From contig QZKJ01000073.1 in NCBI GenBank assembly GCA_003605035.1, forward strand, positions 1 to 47,360: 47,360 nt of DNA, written 5' to 3'. Positions 7,556 to 15,845 of the stretch are shown here, in pieces (positions within the stretch are counted from its first letter, which is position 1; each line of letters starts with the position of its first letter). The DNA comes from Desulfurivibrio sp. (GTDB lineage Bacteria; Desulfobacterota; Desulfobulbia; Desulfobulbales; SURF-16). The translations under genes were made by a program, and so were the position numbers. The notes beneath the pieces were generated by a model. It did no database searches, was not told the DNA's origin, and saw only the letters and a program-made list of their open reading frames with translations.

Positions 7556-8011
7556 AAAAACAGGTGTTCGAACCAGGGTGAGCGCATGAAATTCTCAGCC
7601 AAACAGCACCTTCGCGAGGAAGCCATTATCGCAGGCGGTCAATGTAAGATTCGAGTTTAGATAGTTTATTTTGAAACGGCCTGTCTTGAATAAAGAGAGG
7701 ATCATGCTTTGGGAATGGCCTACCTACTAAATCATATGTGGCCAATTTATCCTCCAAAATATGAGCTTTTCCTTGTGGGCTCCGGTAGCACTACTCAGCC
7801 CAACAAAGAGTAGCCCACCTAAAAGACGTAGAATTTTACACCCGTAGGGAGTCTTAAAAAGTTTGATCCAACTATGTAACAGATAATAGCATTCAGGCTG
7901 TTTTTATCCAGTCTTTTTGCGGGATAAAAAAACATGAATTTCCCTCTGACCAGTATGCGGTGAGGCACATGATCACGCAGCCTGGCTGCCATGCAAGTCT
8001 CGGGGGGGGGG
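7556..8011. other. Gene-poor stretch
   Basis: No gene is supported here. Weak inverted repeats occur (for example TTGTGGGCT near 7775 with AGCCCAACAA near 7797). A run of 11 G residues at 8002-8012 abuts the REPIN. The region is more AT-rich than its surroundings and looks like accessory or decayed sequence. Confidence 0.4.
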
Positions 8012-8083
8012 GTAGGAGCGGGCCTTGCCCGCGATAACGGTGTTTTCGGAATGCCAAAGGTCGCGGGCATGGCCCGCTCCTAC
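8012..8083. repeat. REPIN: two inverted REP palindromes
   Basis: GTAGGAGCGGGCCTTGCCCG at the left and its near-exact reverse complement ending CCCGCTCCTAC at the right match at 22 of 23 positions. Each arm contains its own hairpin (GCGGGC...GCCCGC). This is the structure of a REP doublet, and the core resembles REPs well known from Pseudomonas. No matching transposase is adjacent. Confidence 0.8.
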
Positions 8084-8100
8084 GGCGGGATAACGTACTC

Positions 8101-8136
8101 AAAAAATGCAAATCTCCCGAGGTCAGGAGATCTGCA
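8101..8136 (-). terminator. Rho-independent terminator of the radical SAM gene
   Basis: On the minus strand TGCAGATCTCC and GGAGATTTGCA pair over 10 of 11 positions around an 8-base loop, followed by TTTTTT (complement of 8101-8106). It lies about 50 bases past the stop codon of the radical SAM gene. Confidence 0.75.
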
Positions 8137-8184
8137 ATTGAGGTTTATGCTGCCAGGGATAATGATTGCAGAAGAAGAGCGGTT

Positions 8185-9933
8185 TTAATTGGCCTTTGAA
8201 AAAACCAGCGCCGGCTCAGCCATCTGCGACAGCCCCGCTTCCCTGGCCACAGCCGGCTGAGCCGTGACCTCGATCTCCCGGGCCGGTTTTTTCTCACAAA
8301 ATGTTGCGGGTTCCGGGGACCAGCCCCGGGCCAGCAGTTTTTCCTCCCGGTGCATGGCAAAGTGAATATAGCGGCCGACGGTGGGCGCATAGAGCCTGGT
8401 TTGCCAGCCAAAGGTCTGGTAGAGCTGCTTCAGCAGCAGGCGCAGTTTGGCCGCAAGCGCCGGGTCGCTCTTGCTGTACCATTTGCCCATGGCCCAGACC
8501 GCCGCGGCATAGGTGGTGCGCAGCGGCTGCATTTCCACAGCAAAACGCCGCCGGATGCGGCTGTCCCGGTGGTCCCTGTAGCGCAGCCAGCCCTGCAGCA
8601 TGGTCTTGATCAGACGATAGAGGCTTGGGCCGTTCTTGTCAAAATCACGCCGGAAAGCCTGCTGGATAAGTTCTTCCTCCTGGTGCCCATGGATGTGCGG
8701 GTGGCGATGATTGAAGCGGTACTGGCCGTGACTGTCGGCAGGGGGCATTGCCGCTTCCGGCAGCAGCAGCTCCTTCTCCTGCAACTCCCGGTGCAGCGGC
8801 GTACCGGGCAGGGCGGTATAGAGCATGAACTGGTGGAAATCCGTGTTATGGCTGACCGCGTAATCAATGACCTGGTCAATATTTTCCGACGTATGGGTTT
8901 CCAGGCCGATGATGGAGGAGCCGAGCACCCGGATGCCATGGGACTGCAGTCCTTTGACCAGGGCCAGGGTATCGATGCCGCTTAGTTTGCGGTAGCGGCT
9001 TTCCCGGCCCTCCAGGCCCATCCAGACCCAGGAGACCCCGAGGCCGACCAGCTGCTCCATACTGTATGACTGCAGCACCCGCGCGGAGCTGAAAATGTAG
9101 AGCGACCAGCTCTTGTTGTGCTGCTGCACCAGCTCCAGCAGCCTGAGCGCCCTTTTGCGGTGCAGGAGAAAATTCTCGTCCATCATGAAAAAGGATGCGA
9201 CCTGGAGTTTTTCCGCAAGCTCGCCCATCACCGCAAAGAGTTCGTCGCCGGTCTCATAAAAGTTGAGGAAATGGCCCTTGCCGCCAAAGAGATGGGAGGT
9301 TGAGCAGAAATTACAGCCCATGGGGCAGCCCACCGAGGGCACGACAATGGCCGCGGTATCACCCGGTTTCCGGCTCAGGTTATGACCCAGGATTCTGGTG
9401 CCGTGGGCCGAGAGAACCTGGGGATGGCGAATGGGCCTGGTCTCATCCTGGCCAAGAAAACGGCGGAACCAGCCGATGCCGTCGCCCCTGACAATGTGAT
9501 CGGCGGAGATCCGCTCGGCCAGATCCGGCAGGTTGGCCACATGGCCGCCGATGACAATTGTCGCCCCGGGCAGATAGCTGCGCACCAGTTCACACATCTT
9601 TTTGACCTTGCCAACATTGGGAATAATCGAGCTGATGCCGACGATATCGTAGTGATTGTCCCGGATCTCGCTCTCAAAGCGCTCCAGATCCGGAAAGTCG
9701 AGCAGGGTCGACGGCGCGTCAAGATTGGCCTGGATCATCAAGAGGCCGAAGGAGCGGTGAAACATGCGCAGGGAGAAGACGCCCTGGGCCCGGGTCACCT
9801 GGTTATGATAAAGTTCCATGGGGTTGATCTGTCTGCTGCCGTAGGCATCGTCCTGCGCATAGGGACCAAAGACGCTGGATAACAGCACCTTGGCGCCGGT
9901 TTTAAAGGGGTGGGTGGGGTGGCTGGGGTGCAT
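8185..9933 (-). CDS. B12-binding-domain radical SAM protein
   Basis: This 582-residue cytoplasmic protein has an N-terminal cobalamin-binding-like region (residues about 60-165, including NHYDIVGISSIIPNVGKVKKM and ATIVIGGHVAN) and a radical SAM core with the cluster motif CPMGCNFC (Cys203, Cys207, Cys210). The 200-residue C-terminal part is rich in Arg/His and not recognised. Such enzymes typically carry out methylations or other radical chemistry on lipids or natural products; the substrate is not evident. GGAG lies 9 bases before the ATG. It diverges from a two-component system, which may control it. Confidence 0.85.
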   Translation of the reverse strand: MHPSHPTHPFKTGAKVLLSSVFGPYAQDDAYGSRQINPMELYHNQVTRAQGVFSLRMFHRSFGLLMIQANLDAPSTLLDFPDLERFESEIRDNHYDIVGISSIIPNVGKVKKMCELVRSYLPGATIVIGGHVANLPDLAERISADHIVRGDGIGWFRRFLGQDETRPIRHPQVLSAHGTRILGHNLSRKPGDTAAIVVPSVGCPMGCNFCSTSHLFGGKGHFLNFYETGDELFAVMGELAEKLQVASFFMMDENFLLHRKRALRLLELVQQHNKSWSLYIFSSARVLQSYSMEQLVGLGVSWVWMGLEGRESRYRKLSGIDTLALVKGLQSHGIRVLGSSIIGLETHTSENIDQVIDYAVSHNTDFHQFMLYTALPGTPLHRELQEKELLLPEAAMPPADSHGQYRFNHRHPHIHGHQEEELIQQAFRRDFDKNGPSLYRLIKTMLQGWLRYRDHRDSRIRRRFAVEMQPLRTTYAAAVWAMGKWYSKSDPALAAKLRLLLKQLYQTFGWQTRLYAPTVGRYIHFAMHREEKLLARGWSPEPATFCEKKPAREIEVTAQPAVAREAGLSQMAEPALVFSKAN

Positions 9934-10079
9934 GGGGTGTAACTCCTTACTGAAAAATCAATGGATTTGCGGTCGTGCTCTGCTTGCCCGGCATGACGTC
10001 CTGGTTGAGACAAGTGATATCGGGGAGAAACGCGCATGGCGGAGAAAAGATCCGGGCGTCTTTTCTCACTCCTTACTTT

Positions 10080-10112
10080 TCACTTCTCACTTCTCACTTC
10101 TCACTTTTCACT
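10080..10112. repeat. Heptamer tandem array
   Basis: TCACTTC is repeated about 4.7 times (three exact units, then TCACTTT and a partial TCACT), preceded by imperfect relatives. It lies between two divergent start codons, where changes in copy number could alter promoter geometry. Confidence 0.75.
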
Positions 10113-10152
10113 CTACCGGATCTTTCCGTCAGGCGATACTGGCTGCGGGTTG

Positions 10153-10195
10153 GTTTTACAAAAGTTTTACAATCCAACCTCTGGATGGATTACAA
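10153..10195 (+). promoter_or_regulatory. Tandem direct repeats, probable OmpR-family binding site
   Basis: GTTTTACAA occurs at 10153-10161 and again at 10164-10172, an exact 11-bp period; a weaker third copy GGATTACAA lies at 10187-10195, about two further turns away. OmpR/PhoB-type regulators bind tandem half-sites spaced by 11 bp, and this gene pair encodes such a regulator, so autoregulation (and possibly control of the divergent radical SAM gene) is likely. Confidence 0.5.
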
Positions 10196-10290
10196 TACTC
10201 TCGACAGCACATCCGGTTTCACCATTTTTGCGTCTCTATGCTATGATGGGACAGTACAGGCCGCACATCCGTCTTACTTGGTAATGCCCT

Positions 10291-11295
10291 ATGCGACAGA
10301 TCAGGTGGTATCTGCACCCTATCCTCATCTTTATCTTTTCCCTGGTGGCGCTGGGGTTGTCACTCTTTCTCTACATCTACTGGTACATCGAGGTAAGCGC
10401 CAGGCTGCAGGGACTGGTCAAGAGTTTCAATCTTGATCCGGGACAGTTCCTGGAGCTGAAGACCTGGGTGGTGATCCTGGTGCTGTCCATTCTGGTGGCG
10501 ATCATCATGGTCGGCATCCTCATCATCTTTGCCTATAACGTCAAAATGGTGCGCCTCTACCGGCTGCAGCACAATTTCATCAACAATTTCACTCATGAGC
10601 TGAAAACGCCCGTCACCTCGATACGGCTTTATCTGGAGACTTTTCAGAAGTATGAGCTGCCGCGGGCCATGCAGCTGAAATACATCGAATACATGCTGAG
10701 CAATGTCTCGCGGTTGACCGGCAATATCAACAGCATCCTGAGTCTTGCCAAGCTGGAGAGCAAGCTCTACGAAATGAACCTGGCGCGGGTCGATCTGGTC
10801 GAGACGGTTGAGCAATTCTGCCGGCAGAACAGCCACCTCTTTCAAGGATGTGCCATCACCATTCATAACCCCAGCGGCCGGAGTTTTCCTTATCAAGTGG
10901 ACCTGCCTCTTTTTGAGATGCTGCTGATGAATCTGCTGACCAATGCCAGCAAATATAATGAAGCCAAAGAACCGGCCGTTGATATCACCTTCACCCCGCT
11001 TGGCAGGCGGCTCAACATCAGCATCAAGGATAACGGCCTCGGCCTGGGCAGGCGGGAGAGAAAAAAAATCTTCAAAAAGTTCTACCGGGCGGAGAAAACA
11101 GACAGGCCCCGGGGAGAGGGCAGCGGCCTGGGCCTCTACTTTGTCGACAACATTGTCAGGCTCCACCATGGCCGGATCAGGGCGGAAAGCGACGGCCCGG
11201 GCCAGGGCACCACCATGGTCATCACCCTCCCCCATCCCGGGGATGGCGGCCCTTCGCCCGGCCCGGCCTGGACAGCACCCAGGGAGGCACCATGA
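10291..11295 (+). CDS. Membrane sensor histidine kinase
   Basis: This 334-residue kinase has two membrane helices (about residues 11-33 and 58-82) bracketing a very short periplasmic segment of about 24 residues. It then has the phosphoacceptor box NFTHELKTPVTSIRL with His102, the N box LLMNLLTNASKYN, and the G boxes DNGLGLG and GEGSGLGLYFV. With so small an extracytoplasmic part it probably senses membrane state or a partner protein. The start site has no strong Shine-Dalgarno sequence. Its stop overlaps the start of the response regulator (ATGA), so the two are coupled. Confidence 0.9.
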   Translation: MRQIRWYLHPILIFIFSLVALGLSLFLYIYWYIEVSARLQGLVKSFNLDPGQFLELKTWVVILVLSILVAIIMVGILIIFAYNVKMVRLYRLQHNFINNFTHELKTPVTSIRLYLETFQKYELPRAMQLKYIEYMLSNVSRLTGNINSILSLAKLESKLYEMNLARVDLVETVEQFCRQNSHLFQGCAITIHNPSGRSFPYQVDLPLFEMLLMNLLTNASKYNEAKEPAVDITFTPLGRRLNISIKDNGLGLGRRERKKIFKKFYRAEKTDRPRGEGSGLGLYFVDNIVRLHHGRIRAESDGPGQGTTMVITLPHPGDGGPSPGPAWTAPREAP

Positions 11296-12002
11296 AAAAG
11301 CGCGTTTTGATCATCGAAGACGACAAGCATATTGCCGAGGGGCTGCAGCTTAATCTGCTCATGCAGGGCTATGAGGTGGAGGTGGCGGCGGATGGCCGGG
11401 CCGGTCTGCAGCAATGGCAGACATGGCGGCCGCACCTGATCGTGCTTGATATCATGCTGCCCGGCATGGACGGCCTGGAGGTGCTGGGCAATATCCGCCT
11501 GGAGGATGAGCGGCTGCCGGTGCTGATCCTGTCAGCCAAGGCCATGGCCGAAGACCGGATCAAGGGGCTGGCCCTGGGGGTGGATGACTACCTGACCAAA
11601 CCCTTTCATCTGGAGGAGTTTCTCCTGCGGGTCAAACGGCTGCTCACCCGGGCTGCCTGGGAGGACAGCCATGACGGGGACCGGAATTTCGCGGCCGTCG
11701 GACCGACTTACAGTTTCGGCGGCAACAGCATCAATTTCACCACCCACACCGCCCAGTGCGCCGGCGGCCCGATCACCCTGACCGGGATCGAGGAAAAACT
11801 GCTCAAGCTCTTTATCGTCCATCGCGGCAAGCCCCTGTCCCGCCGGCAGCTGATCGAGATGGTCTGGGGCTATGAGGGCAACATCCAGACCCGCACCGTT
11901 GATAATTTCATTGTCCGCTTCAGGAAATACTTTGAAGAGGATCCCAGGCACCCTGTTTTTTTCAAGACCTGCCGGTCGGTGGGCTATGTCTTTGATCATT
12001 GA
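11292..12002 (+). CDS. OmpR-family response regulator
   Basis: The 236-residue protein has a receiver domain with IIEDD at the start, phosphoacceptor Asp53 in LIVLDIMLPGMDG, and Lys in YLTKPF. A winged-helix DNA-binding domain follows (ending KTCRSVGYVFDH). GGAGG precedes the ATG, which overlaps the kinase stop codon. It is the partner of that kinase. The direct repeats upstream of the operon fit its class of binding site. Confidence 0.92.
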   Translation: MKKRVLIIEDDKHIAEGLQLNLLMQGYEVEVAADGRAGLQQWQTWRPHLIVLDIMLPGMDGLEVLGNIRLEDERLPVLILSAKAMAEDRIKGLALGVDDYLTKPFHLEEFLLRVKRLLTRAAWEDSHDGDRNFAAVGPTYSFGGNSINFTTHTAQCAGGPITLTGIEEKLLKLFIVHRGKPLSRRQLIEMVWGYEGNIQTRTVDNFIVRFRKYFEEDPRHPVFFKTCRSVGYVFDH

Positions 12003-12005
12003 TCC

Positions 12006-12100
12006 GTAGGGGCAACCCTCGTGGTTGCCCAGGGGATTTCGATTATCCACAAGGGATGCATGGCCAAGGGAACAAGGGCACCCCCGAGGGGTGCCCCTAC
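12006..12100. repeat. REPIN after the response regulator gene
   Basis: The left arm begins GTAGGGGCAACC (hairpin GGGCAACC/GGTTGCCC, 12010-12030) and the right arm ends GGGGTGCCCCTAC (hairpin within 12076-12100). The two arms are inverted relative to each other, the arrangement of a REP doublet. It starts 3 bases after the response regulator stop codon, where its hairpins could also stabilise or end the transcript. Confidence 0.75.
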
Positions 12101-12143
12101 GGGGGATGGGGCGGCGCGCTCGCAGCTATCGGCAATGGTTTCT

Positions 12144-12169
12144 GTAGGGGCACCCCTTGTGGGTGTCCC
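12144..12169. repeat. Single REP
   Basis: GTAGGGGCACCCCTTGTGGG plus TGTCCC is one REP arm of the same family as the doublet just upstream. It lies 6 bases beyond the stop codon of the beta-barrel gene. Confidence 0.7.
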
Positions 12170-12175
12170 AATCAA

Positions 12176-13138
12176 TTAAAAATGGACAAACCAGCGGAGA
12201 TAGACGTAATCGGGGTAAGGGCCATAGACGTCCCGGCTGCTTCCGTGGTAGAGAAAGGCCCCGGCGCTCACGGTCATCTCATCGCCGGCGCTGTATTCCA
12301 CTGCCGGGGTGACAAAAAAGGATTGATCGTTGAGACTCTGCACGGCAAGGCAGGTCACGGTCCACAGGATCTTGGGCTGAAAACTGAGGCTGACCGCCAG
12401 ATCATCGCTTTGCGTCTCATCGCTGAAGCGGTATTCCCCTAACACGGTAAGCGAATTGGCAAAACCATATTCCGCCCCGGCAATGAAGGCCGTGTGGCGG
12501 CTGTTGGCGGCGTCATCATGAAACCGGCCCCCTTCGCTGCGCAGCTCGATGCCCGTACCGAACAACTCCCCTTCCAGCTCCCAGCCGATGATGTCACGTT
12601 TCGCCTCGTTGTCATAGAGGCCGACCAGGGCCACATCGGCAAAATCCAGGTAGCCCTTGAGGCGGGCCTCCCCCTTGTCCCGGGACAGGGTGCAGTCAAG
12701 GCCGGCCAGCCGGCTGACGGCATACTCATAGCGCAGGGCCTCGGTGCCCGGCCGCTCCTGGGGTTCCACGGACTGGGAGTTGATGGGGTTGAAGATGTCG
12801 ATGGGGTTCCACACCCGACCCACCCCGAGCGGGATGCGCTGGCGGCCGATGGTCCAGAAATGGGTCTCACCGCGGTATTCCAGGTAGCCGCGGTAGATCA
12901 GGGTGTCGTCGGTCAGGCTGTACGGTTGCTGAATGTAAGCCGCCTCATTGTCAATGATCAGCCGTGCGGCAAAGGCCTCGTGCTGCTCATGGGTGACGGT
13001 GATGTCAGCCCGCAGCCGGTTGTAATCAACCAGGCGGCTCTCCTCGGCATAGCCCAGGATATTGGTGTTTTCCAGGCTGTACTGCGGGACCAGGGCCAGA
13101 AGCCCAGCGGCCGCCGCCAGGCTAACCGGGAAACTCAT
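12176..13138 (-). CDS. Outer-membrane beta-barrel candidate of an ABC operon
   Basis: This 320-residue protein has a short signal-like N-terminus and then many alternating amphipathic strands rich in Tyr/Phe, ending with an aromatic residue (VYLRWFVHF), as outer-membrane barrels do for BamA recognition. A conserved-looking central stretch (WTIGRQRIPLGVGRVWNPIDIFNP) resembles plug or turn regions of DUF1302/alginate-export-like porins, but the family is not certain. GAGGTGG precedes its ATG, which overlaps the end of the ATPase gene by 17 bases. It is the last gene of the LolA-like/permease/ATPase operon and may be its outer-membrane partner. Confidence 0.65.
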   Translation of the reverse strand: MSFPVSLAAAAGLLALVPQYSLENTNILGYAEESRLVDYNRLRADITVTHEQHEAFAARLIIDNEAAYIQQPYSLTDDTLIYRGYLEYRGETHFWTIGRQRIPLGVGRVWNPIDIFNPINSQSVEPQERPGTEALRYEYAVSRLAGLDCTLSRDKGEARLKGYLDFADVALVGLYDNEAKRDIIGWELEGELFGTGIELRSEGGRFHDDAANSRHTAFIAGAEYGFANSLTVLGEYRFSDETQSDDLAVSLSFQPKILWTVTCLAVQSLNDQSFFVTPAVEYSAGDEMTVSAGAFLYHGSSRDVYGPYPDYVYLRWFVHF

Positions 13139-13817
13139 CCGCCGCCACCTCCCCGTCTTTGAGCAGGATGGAATGCTTCGCCTTGCCGATCACCAGGGGG
13201 TCATGGGACGAGAAGATAATGGTGATCCCCTCGTCCTCGTTTAAGGCCTGCATCATGTCCATGAGGCCGGTGGCACTCTTTGAATCAAGATTGGCGGTGG
13301 GTTCGTCGGCTAAAATAAGCTTGGGCCGGGAGGCCACGGCCCGGGCCACGGCCACCCGCTGCTGCTGCCCGCCGCTCATCTCACCCGGCAGCTTGCCGAG
13401 CAGTTCGGCAATGGCCAGCTTCTCGGCCACCTCGCGGCTGCGCTGCTCGCATTCGCTGCGGCTGCGGCCCTGCAGCTGCATGACATACTCGATGTTCTCT
13501 TTGGCGGTCAGCACCGGGATAAGGTTATAGGCCTGAAAGACGAAACCGATGTGGTCACGCCGCAGCCGGGAAAGATGCTTCTCCTCCACCCCGGTGATTT
13601 TCTCATTGTCAAGGATCACCTCGCCGGAGGTTGGGCTGTCCAGGCCGCCCATGACGTTCAACAGGGTGGTCTTGCCGCTGCCGGACGGCCCGTGAATGAC
13701 CACGAACTCCCCCCGGTTGAAGGTCAGGGTGACGTTAACCAGGGCGGCCACCTGCACATCGCGGCCGGGATGAAAGGTTTTGCTGATGTTTTGTACATCA
13801 AGGAAGGAATGGATCAT
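13122..13817 (-). CDS. LolD/MacB-type ABC transporter ATPase
   Basis: The 231-residue protein is a complete ABC ATPase: Walker A GPSGSGKTT (about residues 43-51), Q-loop in FVFQAYNL, signature MSGGQQQRVAVARA, Walker B LILADEPTANLD and the switch His in SSHDP. The overall sequence is of the LolD/MacB/FtsE class, which powers FtsX-type permeases rather than import. GGGGAGA precedes the ATG. The two permeases it would serve lie upstream, separated only by the transposase insertion. Confidence 0.9.
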   Translation of the reverse strand: MIHSFLDVQNISKTFHPGRDVQVAALVNVTLTFNRGEFVVIHGPSGSGKTTLLNVMGGLDSPTSGEVILDNEKITGVEEKHLSRLRRDHIGFVFQAYNLIPVLTAKENIEYVMQLQGRSRSECEQRSREVAEKLAIAELLGKLPGEMSGGQQQRVAVARAVASRPKLILADEPTANLDSKSATGLMDMMQALNEDEGITIIFSSHDPLVIGKAKHSILLKDGEVAADEFPG

Positions 13818-13835
13818 GATTTATCTCCCCACCGC

Positions 13836-13899
13836 ATCGTAGGGGCACCCCCACCTGGGCATCCGCAACGCGGTATACGGGCACCCACAAGGGGTGCTA
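13836..13899. repeat. Degenerate REPIN next to the transposase gene
   Basis: The left arm GTAGGGGCACCCCC and the right arm GGGCACCCACAAGGGGTGCT are inverted relatives of the REP family at 12006-12100. It fills most of the gap between the transposase gene and the ABC ATPase gene. Confidence 0.65.
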
Positions 13900-13910
13900 C
13901 GGTACCACGG

Positions 13911-14480
13911 TTATATGGGAAGGGCTGCGGATCCACCATAATATCTGTCCTCCGTCCATTTCAGGGGATTTGTCTGAATATATTCAACAATTTTCAGATA
14001 GGAATCCTGATCCCGGATGATATGTTCGTAAAAATTGCGCTGCCATAATTGCTTGCCAAACCTTTGCCAATCATGATGTTTGACGTTTTGTATGTAATCA
14101 TTGGTGGTCAATGATTTAAACGCGCCCACCACATTGCCCACCGTAGGGGCGCCCCTTGTGGGTGCCCTATTTTGGGGTTGCCTGCCATTTTGGGCACCCA
14201 CGAGGGGTACCCCTACCAATGCAACAATGCCATGAAAATGATTGGGCATGACGATAAATTCATGCAATGTGACGTTTGCATAACGATCAACCAATCCCAG
14301 CCATTGTTGTTCGACCATTCTGCCGTCATCATTGGCCATCATCGCCCCATTTTCGATTTTGCCGAACAGGTGCCGATAGTTCCGGGTGCAGGTGGTGATA
14401 AAATACCATCCCTCCCCGGTATAATCATACCCCTTTAACCGGATGGAACGGCGGTGATGGATATCAGGGTTGTATTGCAT
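13911..14480 (-). mobile_element. REP-associated tyrosine transposase (RAYT, IS200-like)
   Basis: The 189-residue product is a Y1 HUH transposase of the RAYT group: HUH motif MPNHFHGIV (His81, His83) and a C-terminal YLKIVEYIQTNP stretch carrying candidate catalytic tyrosines (161 or 167). RAYTs mobilise REP sequences through single-stranded DNA. Residues 89-113 (VPLVGAQNGRQPQNRAPTRG and neighbours) are encoded by a REPIN lying within the gene, read through in frame. The ATG at 14480 is chosen from GGTGGG just upstream; a longer frame starts at 14513. REPs flank both sides, and the gene splits an ABC operon. Confidence 0.8.
14143..14215. repeat. REPIN inside the RAYT coding sequence
   Basis: GTAGGGGCGCCCCTTGTGGG (left, from 14143) and an inverted arm ending GAGGGGTACCCCTAC (right, to 14215) form a 73-bp doublet of the same family as the REPs at 12.0-12.2 kb and 13.8-13.9 kb. 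It lies wholly within the transposase gene and is translated without a stop. Confidence 0.8.
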
Positions 14481-14541
14481 GGTCACCCACCTGGTTGCAA
14501 AAAACCGGTGCACGGTTCATTCGCCGTACTCGGCACGGCCC

Positions 14542-14569
14542 GTAGGGGCGGTTCGCGAACTGCCCCTAC
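14542..14569. repeat. REP-like palindrome
   Basis: A 28-bp palindrome starting GTAGGGGCGGTTCGCGAAC and ending GCCCCTAC, with one mismatched pair. The core GGTTCGCGAAC differs from the other REPs here but equals that at 20478-20497. It lies between the RAYT and the permease gene. Confidence 0.7.
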
Positions 14570-14621
14570 ACGAACCGCCCTTGCGGCCCCTGCCGCTTTC
14601 CCTCAATCCACCCAATCCCCC

Positions 14622-15845
14622 CTACACCCGGTTGATCGCCTCGATGGGGTTCGATTTTTTCAACAGGCGCAACGGAAACAGCACGCTGACAAAGGTGGCC
14701 AGCATCACCGCGGCAAAGGCGGTGATAAAATAGCTGCCGCGGATGACGGCAAAGGTGATGACGTCCATGCCGAACTCCTCCAGGCCCTGGCTGAAGATGG
14801 TCAGATCAAGGCCGTGGTGGTAGAAATAGAGCAGGGTGCCGCCGCCCGAGAGCGAGCCGGCCACAAAACCGGCAAAGCCCAGGATGAATGATTCTGTGAA
14901 GATGATGCCGAGCACCTGCCTGAAGGAGGTGCCGATGGCCAGCATGATGCCGAATTCCCGCAGGCGCTCCAGCACCGACACCAGCATCACCCCGAAGATG
15001 CCCAGGCCGGCCACGCCGAAGATCAGCAGGCTCATGACCAGGTTAAACCCCTGCATCATCACCCGGCCCTGCATGAGGGCCGGATAGAGTTCATCCCAGC
15101 GCAGGATCTGCAGGTCGGGGAACTGGCGGCGCAGGCTGTCCTGCAGCGCCGGGATATCCTTTTCCGCCCGGACAATGACGCTGATCTGGCTCACGCCCTG
15201 CGGGGTGGCAAACAGTTCCCTCGCCTTATCCATATCGATGAACACCGCGGCTTCGTCAAGAGCCATGTTGCTGGTGCGCACAATGCCGGTGACGGTGAGC
15301 GCCACGGCCGCCACCTCATGGGCGCTGTTCTGGGCCGAAACGATGAGTTTCCGGCCTATCTTCACCTTGAGCTTTTCCGCCAGTCTCGCCCCGACGAGCA
15401 CCCCCCGTTTTTTCCCGCCAAAGCCGTACTCCCCTTCCAGCAGATAGCTGTCCAGCCGGCCGTGTTTTTTCTCCTCCGCAAGCTCCACCCCGTAGATCAT
15501 GACGCCCCGCGAATAATGGGCCGTGGCCGCCAGCCCGTCCTGGCGCAGGCGGCGGACAAAACTCCCTACCCGGGGATCAGCGGCGAGCTGCTCCGCGATC
15601 TCCCCGTCCCGCCTGATCAGCCGGTCCAGCCCCGGGTCCTCCCGAAAGCCCGCGGCAAAAAGGGAGAGCTGGCCGGAATCGCTGCGGATGGCATTGCTGA
15701 TCATCTGCTCGGTCATGCCGTCATAGATACCCTCCATGAACAGCAACCCCCACAGGCTCATGCCGATCATCACCACCACCAGCACCGAGCGGGAGGCGCG
15801 CCGGGCCAGCGAGGCCCAGGCTATGCGCAGGGCGGTCCTAAACAT
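14622..15845 (-). CDS. FtsX/LolCE-type ABC permease, second of two
   Basis: This 407-residue protein has one N-terminal membrane helix (about residues 20-40), a large periplasmic domain (about 45-270) and three C-terminal helices, the MacB/LolC layout. The C-terminus shows the coupling-like ERLREFGIMLAIGTSFRQVLGIIFTES motif and ends NPIEAINRV, as such permeases do. Its start overlaps the end of the preceding permease gene by 8 bases. The two would form a heterodimer like LolC/LolE with the ATPase encoded downstream. Confidence 0.85.
   Translation of the reverse strand: MFRTALRIAWASLARRASRSVLVVVMIGMSLWGLLFMEGIYDGMTEQMISNAIRSDSGQLSLFAAGFREDPGLDRLIRRDGEIAEQLAADPRVGSFVRRLRQDGLAATAHYSRGVMIYGVELAEEKKHGRLDSYLLEGEYGFGGKKRGVLVGARLAEKLKVKIGRKLIVSAQNSAHEVAAVALTVTGIVRTSNMALDEAAVFIDMDKARELFATPQGVSQISVIVRAEKDIPALQDSLRRQFPDLQILRWDELYPALMQGRVMMQGFNLVMSLLIFGVAGLGIFGVMLVSVLERLREFGIMLAIGTSFRQVLGIIFTESFILGFAGFVAGSLSGGGTLLYFYHHGLDLTIFSQGLEEFGMDVITFAVIRGSYFITAFAAVMLATFVSVLFPLRLLKKSNPIEAINRV

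Larger units (their letters stand above)
9934..10290. promoter_or_regulatory. Divergent regulatory region with repeats
   Basis: This 357-base gap lies between the divergent radical SAM and histidine kinase genes. It has no supported gene. It holds a 7-bp tandem array (10080-10112) and a set of 11-bp-spaced direct repeats (10153-10195), both entered separately. Confidence 0.5.

Noticed and set aside
7560..7580. GGTTCGAACACC on the minus strand as the T-loop of a tRNA
   Set aside because: The flanking bases do not form a T-stem and no acceptor, D or anticodon arms can be built around it.
7472..7660. 62-residue + strand frame in the gene-poor stretch
   Set aside because: No ribosome binding site, no recognisable sequence, and it overlaps a slightly better minus strand frame.
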